Shown in pieces: positions 8,037-13,156 of a stretch of 14,303 nt of DNA. Each line of letters opens with the position of its first letter. Position 1 is the first letter of the stretch. The position numbers and the translations under genes are program-made. Under the pieces are notes generated by a model. That model saw only the letters and a list, made by a program, of their open reading frames with translations. It had not been told where the DNA came from and ran no database searches. The DNA comes from Gammaproteobacteria bacterium (GTDB lineage Bacteria; Pseudomonadota; Gammaproteobacteria; GCA-001735895), in assembly GCA_029882955.1 (NCBI GenBank), contig JAOUJX010000061.1:1-14303 (forward strand). Direction: 5' to 3'.

Positions 8037-8061
8037 AGTCAGGCAAGCTGCTGATGAGTTT

Positions 8062-8358
8062 ATGAAAGCACTTAATGCTGTTTTAATCATTTTACTCATA
8101 GGACTGCAATACAAGCTCTGGTTTGGCGATGGCAGCTTGTCCGAGGTGGTCCAGCTAAGCCGGGAACTGGAAACCCAGAAAGAAAAACTACACCAGCTTG
8201 AAGATCGAAATCGAATACTCGAAGCACAGGTATTAGATTTGCAAAATGGTCTCGATGCTTTCGAGGAGAAAGCGCGTAACGATCTGGGCATGATTAAGGA
8301 AGGTGAAACTTTTATCCAGTTAATACCCGGCAAAGACACGGAGACTAATGAACAGTAA
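8062..8358 (+). CDS. ftsB: Cell division protein FtsB
   Basis: FtsB is a small bitopic inner-membrane protein that forms the FtsQ-FtsB-FtsL complex of the divisome and helps activate septal peptidoglycan synthesis. Starting at the ATG at 8062 gives 98 residues (E. coli 103). There is a short cytoplasmic start, a membrane segment at about 4-21 containing the family signature LQYKLWFG, a periplasmic coiled coil at about 28-65, and the conserved EKARNDLGMIKEGETF segment near residues 70-86. A longer frame opens upstream within eno at 7990, but those 24 residues do not resemble FtsB and precede the normal hydrophilic N-terminus, so the inner ATG is chosen. The gap to eno is 25 bp, and the end overlaps ispD by 11 bp. 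Confidence 0.93.
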   Translation: MKALNAVLIILLIGLQYKLWFGDGSLSEVVQLSRELETQKEKLHQLEDRNRILEAQVLDLQNGLDAFEEKARNDLGMIKEGETFIQLIPGKDTETNEQ

Positions 8359-9067
8359 ACCTCGTATCTGGGCCATTATCCCTGCCTCTGGTACTGGTCA
8401 ACGCATGCGAAGCGACAGGCCCAAACAGTACCTTTGCTTTGGTGGAAAAACCATTCTTGAACATACCCTGGATCGTTTACTGGCCTGCCAGCAGATATAT
8501 GGCGTGATATTGGTATTGAATAAGGATGACCGTTTTTGGCACGACCTGAATTATGTTTCTGAGAAGCCGCTTGTCGTAACTGAGGGTGGTGCAGAACGCC
8601 AGGATTCAGTAATAAACGGCCTGGAAAAAGCACTGCAGTTAGACAAAGATAGCTCCCTGGCTATGGTTCACGACGCAGTCAGACCCCTGGTATCGACGCA
8701 GGATATTTCTTCTTTGATTAGAGCTTTTAATCAGGAAAACCAGGGGGCGGTACTCGCTTCTCCACTGTCGGATACGTTGAAACGAGATAATAATGAGGGC
8801 TGTATTGCCGAAACAGTCGACAGAGAAGGCCTATGGCGGGCACTCACGCCTCAGTTGTTCGATTCGTGTTTATTATTAAAAGCGCTTAAACAGGCGAAGG
8901 CTGGTCAGCAACAGATGACGGATGATTCGGCTGCAATGGAAGCCATGGGTTATCATCCGAAATTAGTGGAAGGAAGTAGCGAGAATATTAAAATCACCAG
9001 ACCAGGTGACCTGGGACTAGCCGAAAAAATATGGTTAAACCAGACTGATCAACAGGATAATAAATAA
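8348..9067 (+). CDS. ispD: 2-C-methyl-D-erythritol 4-phosphate cytidylyltransferase IspD
   Basis: IspD joins CTP and methylerythritol phosphate to CDP-ME, the third step of the MEP isoprenoid pathway. The 239-residue protein (E. coli 236) has the nucleotidyltransferase start IIPASGTGQRM (10-20) with R19, the RPKQY segment with K26, the DAVRP motif (109-113), LTPQLF (166-171), TDDSAAME (191-198) and ENIKIT with K215. These correspond to the CTP- and MEP-binding residues of the family. GGAG at 8340-8343 lies 4 bases before the ATG, inside ftsB. CTP from pyrG at the head of the same operon is its substrate. ispF, which often follows or is fused to ispD, is absent here. The last 33 bp overlap a small gene on the other strand. 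Confidence 0.97.
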   Translation: MNSKPRIWAIIPASGTGQRMRSDRPKQYLCFGGKTILEHTLDRLLACQQIYGVILVLNKDDRFWHDLNYVSEKPLVVTEGGAERQDSVINGLEKALQLDKDSSLAMVHDAVRPLVSTQDISSLIRAFNQENQGAVLASPLSDTLKRDNNEGCIAETVDREGLWRALTPQLFDSCLLLKALKQAKAGQQQMTDDSAAMEAMGYHPKLVEGSSENIKITRPGDLGLAEKIWLNQTDQQDNK

Positions 9068-9214
9068 AATAACGGCAGCCATCGGTACGATGTAGCCCAT
9101 CCAGTCCTGCATACTGCCCTTGGGTGAATTGGCTGCCATGGCTTTTGCGCGGGGATAAAGGTAGATAATCATCGCTATTAAGGCGACCGCCGAAAGTATT
9201 TTCATCCAATCCAT
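9035..9214 (-). CDS. Small two-span membrane protein, function unknown (59 residues)
   Basis: The minus strand encodes 59 residues beginning MDWMKILSAV and ending LLISLV. There are two hydrophobic segments, about 4-20 (ILSAVALIAMIIYLY) and about 41-58 (YIVPMAAVILFIILL), joined by a hydrophilic loop that includes PRAKA (21-25) and a SPKGSMQDW stretch (30-38). The pattern of two spans with a charged PRAK/SPKG loop gives an impression of a short conserved family protein, but I cannot assign a function. AGGG (9226-9223) lies 8 bases before the ATG. The gene overlaps the last 33 bp of ispD in antisense. The hairpin terminator at 9243-9268 separates it from the yccA-like gene upstream, so it would depend on readthrough or on a promoter I could not identify. 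It could be a chance frame, but the clean start, two spans and filling of an otherwise empty gap argue for a gene. Confidence 0.72.
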   Translation of the reverse strand: MDWMKILSAVALIAMIIYLYPRAKAMAANSPKGSMQDWMGYIVPMAAVILFIILLISLV

Positions 9215-9242
9215 TTTTATTGCCCTAATTCAGTTGCTCGAA

Positions 9243-9268
9243 AAAAAGCCCCTGAAAAGGGGCTTTTT
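9243..9268. terminator. Strong bidirectional rho-independent terminator
   Basis: AAAAAGCCCC (9243-9252) and GGGGCTTTTT (9259-9268) form a perfect 10-bp stem with a TGAAAA loop. There is a U run on either strand, 5 reading right and 7 reading left. On the minus strand it ends the yccA-like transcript 22 bp after the stop. On the plus strand it is the first terminator after ispD and probably ends the pyrG operon. Confidence 0.88.
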
Positions 9269-9289
9269 AAGATAGATAATTTATTGTTA

Positions 9290-9952
9290 TTAATCGTCGC
9301 CGCCGAAAGCTCCAAGTATATGCAGCAGGCTAGTGAATATGTTCAGTATCGAAATGAACAAACCAGCGGTTGCTGAAATGTAGTTGGTTTCACCACCATG
9401 AATCATGGCAGAGGTTTGATACAGGATGAATCCACTCATTAACATGATGACAGCGGCACTTACGGCGAGGGCCAATGCAGGAATTCCTAAAAATAAATTT
9501 AATAGCATTGCACCAATAGCGACCAGCATGCCAACTGCAATAAAACCACCCATAAAACTAAAGTCTTTTCTAGTGGATAACGCATAACCTGACAGGCCGA
9601 GGAAAATGGCTCCTGTACCACCCATAGCGGTCATTACGATACTCGGATTAACCGATAGGTAGTAACTAAGCATAGGCCCAAGACCAAATCCTAACAGGCC
9701 TGTTATTCCGAAAATAACGGGAATACCAGCGCTTGAATTTTGAGTTCTGGGCAACACAAACCAAAGTAGGCCAATTCCGACTAAAGATGAAACCAGGCCT
9801 ATACCCTGCGATACTTGCATGAGAACACTAATAAATGCCGTAACACCACTAAACAGTAATGTCATGGACAACAGAATATAAGTATTCTTAATCAGTTTGT
9901 TGGTTTCCAGAATCGCTTCCGAAGAGCGAACTGCTGTGGTATTCATTTGCAT
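9290..9952 (-). CDS. yccA: Bax inhibitor-1 / YccA family integral membrane protein
   Basis: This is a polytopic inner-membrane protein of 220 residues with about seven hydrophobic segments, the layout of the Bax inhibitor-1 (UPF0005) family. E. coli YccA, a substrate and modulator of the FtsH protease, has nearly the same length, and several stretches match it by eye: NTYILLSMTLLFS (23-35), the STRKDFSFMGG loop, IHGGETNYISAT and the terminal NIFTSLLHILG. YccA-like identity is therefore more likely than YbhL. Its role here, protecting FtsH-controlled membrane quality control, is inferred from the family. The first ATG (9952) is preceded by GGAG at 9964-9961 with 8 bases spacing; a second ATG two codons later is also possible. 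It has its own promoter and terminator, so it is probably monocistronic. Confidence 0.92.
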   Translation of the reverse strand: MQMNTTAVRSSEAILETNKLIKNTYILLSMTLLFSGVTAFISVLMQVSQGIGLVSSLVGIGLLWFVLPRTQNSSAGIPVIFGITGLLGFGLGPMLSYYLSVNPSIVMTAMGGTGAIFLGLSGYALSTRKDFSFMGGFIAVGMLVAIGAMLLNLFLGIPALALAVSAAVIMLMSGFILYQTSAMIHGGETNYISATAGLFISILNIFTSLLHILGAFGGDD

Positions 9953-9993
9953 TATTTAATCTCCGTTGATTAATAATTATACTAACTGGCGTC

Positions 9994-10022
9994 ATTCTAT
10001 GTGCCTGTGGAACCGATATCAA
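9994..10022 (-). promoter_or_regulatory. Probable sigma70 promoter of the yccA-like gene
   Basis: On the minus strand TTGATA (10022-10017) and TAGAAT (9999-9994) are exactly 17 bases apart, and each matches 5 of 6 consensus bases. Transcription would start near 9987, about 35 bases before the ATG. The -35 lies inside one arm of an inverted repeat. Confidence 0.6.
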
Positions 10023-10061
10023 GGGAATAATAACCTTTCTATACAAAGGTTTATTGATATC
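10015..10061. repeat. Nested inverted repeat upstream of the yccA-like gene
   Basis: The outer arms GATATCAA (10015-10022) and TTGATATC (10054-10061) enclose inner arms AACCTTT (10032-10038) and AAAGGTT (10045-10051). All pairs are perfect. The spacing between outer and inner arms is unequal (9 and 2 bases). The left outer arm covers the -35 of the promoter above, so an operator or mRNA-independent regulatory site is possible. No U run follows, so it is not an obvious terminator. Confidence 0.55.
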
Positions 10062-10147
10062 TCCCTGATACATGAGTCAATATATTGTGTTCGATATATA
10101 TATAGGTAATTCGTTCTATTTCAAGATAAAAATTATGAAAATAGCAG

Positions 10148-10175
10148 ATGACTCCGAGGCTCAAATGTTTATAAT
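10148..10175 (+). promoter_or_regulatory. Probable promoter of tRNA-Ser
   Basis: A perfect -10 TATAAT (10170-10175) is preceded after 16 bases by ATGACT (10148-10153), which matches 4 of 6 bases of the -35. A GC-rich stretch, CGCCACC, follows the -10; such discriminators are typical of tRNA and rRNA promoters under stringent control. A transcript would start near 10182, about 55 bases before the tRNA. Confidence 0.6.
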
Positions 10176-10237
10176 ACGCCACCTATTGTATTGAGCAGAT
10201 TTCAATCGCTTAGTTCAATAAAATTTATCAAGTTTCT

Positions 10238-10325
10238 GGAGAGCTGGCTGAGCGGCCGAAAGCGGCGGTCTTGAAAACCGTTGAGGAGAAATCCTCCGGG
10301 GGTTCGAATCCCTCGCTCTCCGCCA
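10238..10325 (+). tRNA. tRNA-Ser (anticodon UGA), CCA encoded
   Basis: This is an 88-base class II tRNA. The acceptor arms GGAGAGC (10238-10244) and GCTCTCC (10315-10321) pair fully, followed by discriminator G and an encoded CCA (10323-10325). The anticodon loop CTTGAAA (10270-10276) gives anticodon TGA at 10272-10274, reading UCA and, with a modified U34, other UCN codons. The long variable arm GAGGA-GAAA-TCCTC and the discriminator G are typical of serine tRNAs. The T loop TTCGAAT is canonical. In E. coli the same isoacceptor carries cmo5U34, the product of the CmoA/CmoB pathway encoded at 1124-2805. Confidence 0.97.
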
Positions 10326-10331
10326 TAAATA

Positions 10332-10366
10332 AAGCCCTAAGTTATTATTAACTGGGGCTTATTTTT
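10332..10366 (+). terminator. Rho-independent terminator of tRNA-Ser
   Basis: AAGCCC (10332-10337) pairs with GGGCTT (10355-10360). Above a small internal bulge AGTTA (10340-10344) pairs with TAACT (10349-10353) around a 4-base loop. ATTTTT follows. It begins 6 bases after the CCA end. Confidence 0.75.
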
Positions 10367-10446
10367 ATAGGTTAAGTTAACACTGTTTGCGCGCCGTGTT
10401 AGTCGAGCTCAACTCACTATAAAAGCACACTGGACGAAAATGATAA

Positions 10447-11691
10447 ATGGCAAAGCCCCCGTATCAAATCTGGAAAAAACTCAGCACTAAAGTCATCAAG
10501 CAGCGGATACAGGAATGCCTGCATCGCAATATCGACTTTAAAGCTCAATCCATACTCGGTATCCCCGTTTCCAGTCTCGATGAAAACGTTTTTTCACAGG
10601 ATGAACGCCTACTGGAGTCGTCTGTTTTCCTGCAAACTATGGTGGACAATCCAAATCATATCGGTTGCCATACACTGGGTGAATCAGAACCATTTTTTTC
10701 CGGTACTCAGGAACTGGAACGTGAAGCAGTTGAAATTGTCGCCTGCGATATTCTCGGCGGAAAACTCGGCGAGCAGGATGGTTATATCGCAGCGGGCGGT
10801 ACAGAAGCTAATCTGCAGGCCATGTGGATATTCCGCAATTATTTTCGTAAGGAGTCGGAGGCTGACAATTCTCAGATCGCGATACTCTGTTCCTCTGATT
10901 CGCATTACTCGATGGCCAAGGGTGCCAACCTGCTCGATTTACGCCTGATTCAGGTAACTGTCGATGACAGTACTCGTGAAATTAAAAAGGCAGAACTGGA
11001 AGAGCGTATCAAGCAGGCTCAGCAGGAAGGGATTCGTTGTTTTATCGTGGTAAGCAATTTGATGACAACCATGTTCGGTTCGGTCGATGATGTCGATTTA
11101 TATGCCGAATGTCTCACTGCCGCCGGTGCTGAATTTAAAATTCATATCGATGCTGCCTACGGCGGTTTTATCTATCCGTTTAGCAGCACCGACAATCGAA
11201 TTACTTTCGCCAATCCAAATATCACTTCGTTTACTCTCGATGCACACAAGCTGTTACAGGCGCCTTTTGGAACCGGTATGTTTGTGATCCGAAAGAACTG
11301 GATGCAATATGCTACGACCGACAAGGCACAGTATGTTCAGGGAATGGATAGTACCTTAAGCGGTAGCCGTTCCGGAGCCAATGCCATTGCGGTGTGGATG
11401 ATTCTGGTGACTTACGGGCCGCATGGCTGGTATGAAAAAATCCTTCTGCTGAATCATCGTACCGAGTGGTTATCGAATCAGTTATCTGAGCTTGGCATAA
11501 AACACTATCGCCATTCGGCATCAAACATCGTGACTATCCGTGCCAGTCAATTAGCGCAGCCAGTCATCGAACGCTATTTTCTGGTGCCCGATAGTCATGT
11601 AGCCCCGGCCTGGTACAAAATAGTGGTGATGAATCACGTCACCGTGGATGTGCTGGAACTCTTTATCGAAGAGTTGAAATCCCGAACCTAA
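10447..11691 (+). CDS. Group II pyridoxal-phosphate-dependent amino acid decarboxylase, substrate unknown
   Basis: This 414-residue soluble protein belongs to the group II PLP decarboxylases, which include aromatic amino acid, glutamate, MfnA-type and bacterial histidine decarboxylases. It would release CO2 from an amino acid to give an amine or beta-alanine-like product. Visible features are GGTEANLQAMW (117-127), which binds the cofactor phosphate, SDSHYSMAKG (150-159) with H153 stacking on PLP, HIDAAYGG (233-240) with D235 binding the pyridine nitrogen, the PLP-lysine K268 in LDAHKLL, and SGSRSGANA (305-313). The pattern of HYSxAK and SGSRxG recalls the Morganella-type histidine decarboxylase. 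However, the residue before His-Lys is Ala, not the common Gly or Pro, and sequence alone does not fix the substrate. The ribosome site is weak (GGA 12 bases upstream). No transporter or partner gene lies next to it. The function beyond the family is open. Confidence 0.85.
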   Translation: MAKPPYQIWKKLSTKVIKQRIQECLHRNIDFKAQSILGIPVSSLDENVFSQDERLLESSVFLQTMVDNPNHIGCHTLGESEPFFSGTQELEREAVEIVACDILGGKLGEQDGYIAAGGTEANLQAMWIFRNYFRKESEADNSQIAILCSSDSHYSMAKGANLLDLRLIQVTVDDSTREIKKAELEERIKQAQQEGIRCFIVVSNLMTTMFGSVDDVDLYAECLTAAGAEFKIHIDAAYGGFIYPFSSTDNRITFANPNITSFTLDAHKLLQAPFGTGMFVIRKNWMQYATTDKAQYVQGMDSTLSGSRSGANAIAVWMILVTYGPHGWYEKILLLNHRTEWLSNQLSELGIKHYRHSASNIVTIRASQLAQPVIERYFLVPDSHVAPAWYKIVVMNHVTVDVLELFIEELKSRT

Positions 11692-11826
11692 AGTAATCTT
11701 GTCGGTATTTCGGATTTAATCCTTAACCGATTAAACCAGCCAGTTGTAACTGCTATTCAGGCATGGTGCCGGGGGAGTAGGAAAGTTAAGTTGCGTCCAA
11801 CAGAAATCATTCTGAACATATTGATA

Positions 11827-11852
11827 ATGCAAGTTGCCTGTCTACATTTGAT
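11827..11852 (+). other. Displaced N-terminus of the HAD gene (apparent frameshift)
   Basis: ATG at 11827 encodes MQVACLH and then runs out of frame. One extra T in the TTT at 11847-11849 would give MQVACLHFDMDGLILDIE, a normal HAD phosphatase start containing the DxD nucleophile motif. In the present sequence this segment and the main frame at 11853 are in different frames. It is either a real mutation or a base-calling error in a T run. Confidence 0.6.
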
Positions 11853-12410
11853 ATGGATGGTTTGATACTCGATATTGAAATTGAGTCACTGATCATCGAA
11901 TATTTTGGGAGTAATTTTCCAATGCCGCATTTTCAGCATTTGTGGCAGTCCAGGTGGAAAAACCAGGTAGAGGCTTTTGGTATTAACAGAAAACGGGGGC
12001 TAACTGAACTACTGGCCTGGTTAGAGAGTTTAAAGATTCCGGTAGCAGTAGCCACTTCCAGTGACTTCGACTATGCAACATTAAGTCTTAAGAGTGCAGG
12101 CCTGGGAAGTGAATTTGAGCACATAGTAACTGGAGATCAGATAGCCAATGGGAAACCTGCACCGGATATATATCTTGAGGCAGCAGATCGGCTCAAAGTG
12201 GCGCCGGAAAACTGTATAGCATTCGAAGACTCTGAAGCCGGAGTGATGAGTGCAAGCTCCGCAGGAATGCGGGTTTATCTTGTTCCCGATTTAAAAGTGC
12301 CATCAGTAGCGACGCGGTCGCGAGCTTATAGTGTGGCTGATTCATTAATTGAAGTCCTTGATCATTTACAGGCGAACTATGGGTTGTCTAGTTCGGCTTC
12401 CAGTGTTTGA
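11853..12410 (+). CDS. HAD-superfamily phosphatase/phosphomutase-like protein, N-terminally damaged (probable pseudogene)
   Basis: The open frame of 185 residues matches HAD hydrolases of the beta-phosphoglucomutase type: ATSS (67-70) as motif II, GKPAPDIYLEA with K101 as motif III, and FEDSEAGV with E125 and D126 as motif IV. The frame begins at the second half of motif I (MDG). The preceding codons read Phe-Asp, so the catalytic nucleophile Asp lies upstream of the only ATG, and no credible start exists back to the in-frame stop at 11787. The cap also looks short: LILDIE runs directly into IESLIIEYFGSNFP, where family members usually have roughly 25-30 more residues. Frameshift plus cap deletion suggests a decaying gene; a sequencing error could explain only the first. 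The substrate is unknown. No strong ribosome site is seen. Confidence 0.7.
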   Translation: MDGLILDIEIESLIIEYFGSNFPMPHFQHLWQSRWKNQVEAFGINRKRGLTELLAWLESLKIPVAVATSSDFDYATLSLKSAGLGSEFEHIVTGDQIANGKPAPDIYLEAADRLKVAPENCIAFEDSEAGVMSASSAGMRVYLVPDLKVPSVATRSRAYSVADSLIEVLDHLQANYGLSSSASSV

Positions 12411-12545
12411 AGTGTTAAGTACCATTATTCTGCATTGATCCTTCATAATAGACCCCTTAATACCTTATCACTACTCACTTGACAGCCATCAATACAGTCC
12501 AGGAAATAATCGCTAGATTATAAACTTCAGTTTTCATTAAAAAAC

Positions 12546-12553
12546 AGGGTGGA
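12546..12553 (+). promoter_or_regulatory. Ribosome binding site deciding the start of the outer-membrane protein
   Basis: AGGGTGGA lies 7 bases before the ATG at 12561. A GTG at 12549 in the same frame sits inside this site and would add four residues ahead of the signal peptide, so the ATG is preferred. Confidence 0.6.
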
Positions 12554-12560
12554 TGCTGTC

Positions 12561-13145
12561 ATGAAAATAATATTGTGCTTCATCGGGCTGCTTTTCTGGA
12601 ATTCTTTAGTTTTCGCCGAAAATTTCAACTATACCAGTGTCGAACTACGCTACACCAACTCGGAAATGGATCCTTCCTTAGACGGTGATGGATTTGATTT
12701 TGTATTAACCCATGATTTTAATCAGCTCCTGCTTAATTTGCGGATTCAGAAGCTTGATTATGATCTGTCAGGCGGTTTCGAGCTATATACTGAATCTCAC
12801 TTTCTTGGTATTGGTAGCAATATGTCGTTGAGTAACAGTACCGATATTTACGGATTTGTTCATATAGGTCAATATGACGAAGGCATAAATCCGACTGGGC
12901 CTAAGGGAGTCAGCTCTGATGTAACATCATTAATGCTAGGCCTGAAACACTGGGTCGGTCAGTATCTGGAGGCAGAGTTGTTTGCGGGTAAGCAGGATTA
13001 CGAAACGGGTGTCGACGATCAGACCTACCTGGGTGGAAAGTTGATCTATTATAGTTCCGAAGAGCGCTCATTCGGTCTTAGTGCTACCTATGAAAACTTC
13101 GATGATATCGATAATCTGCATTTAGGGATGACGTTTAATTACTGA
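12561..13145 (+). CDS. Small predicted outer-membrane beta-barrel protein, function unknown
   Basis: From the ATG at 12561 the protein has 194 residues. It opens with a classic signal peptide: MK, a hydrophobic core IILCFIGLLFWNSL and a VFA/E cleavage site near residue 19. The mature part alternates polar and hydrophobic residues in about eight to ten amphipathic strands (for example LLLNLRIQKLDYD, TDIYGFVHIGQYDEG, YLEAELFAGKQDYE) with acidic turns. It ends in GMTFNY, with a terminal aromatic residue as expected for BAM-assembled barrels. The size fits an 8-10 strand barrel of the OmpX/OmpW scale, but I do not recognise a named family. The neighbours give no clue. The gene appears to stand alone and ends 11 bp from the convergent oxidoreductase gene. 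Confidence 0.75.
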   Translation: MKIILCFIGLLFWNSLVFAENFNYTSVELRYTNSEMDPSLDGDGFDFVLTHDFNQLLLNLRIQKLDYDLSGGFELYTESHFLGIGSNMSLSNSTDIYGFVHIGQYDEGINPTGPKGVSSDVTSLMLGLKHWVGQYLEAELFAGKQDYETGVDDQTYLGGKLIYYSSEERSFGLSATYENFDDIDNLHLGMTFNY

Positions 13146-13156
13146 TAACAGCCGCT

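Noticed and set aside
7990..8061. Longer start for ftsB inside eno
   Set aside because: The extra 24 residues do not resemble FtsB; the ATG at 8062 gives the normal length and N-terminus.
8994..9209. Minus-strand 71-codon open frame with a TTG start
   Set aside because: It is out of frame with, and overlaps, the more convincing 59-residue two-span protein; its product has no membrane segment or known motif.
10418..10423. TATAAA before the decarboxylase as a promoter -10
   Set aside because: No -35-like hexamer is found at suitable spacing, so it is too weak to call.
11715..11735. TTTAATC/GATTAAA inverted repeat after the decarboxylase as a terminator
   Set aside because: The stem is almost all A-T and no T run follows, so it would be a poor terminator.
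12479..12484. Perfect TTGACA upstream of the outer-membrane protein
   Set aside because: No acceptable -10 lies 16-18 bases downstream; the nearest AT-rich hexamers are 20 or more bases away.
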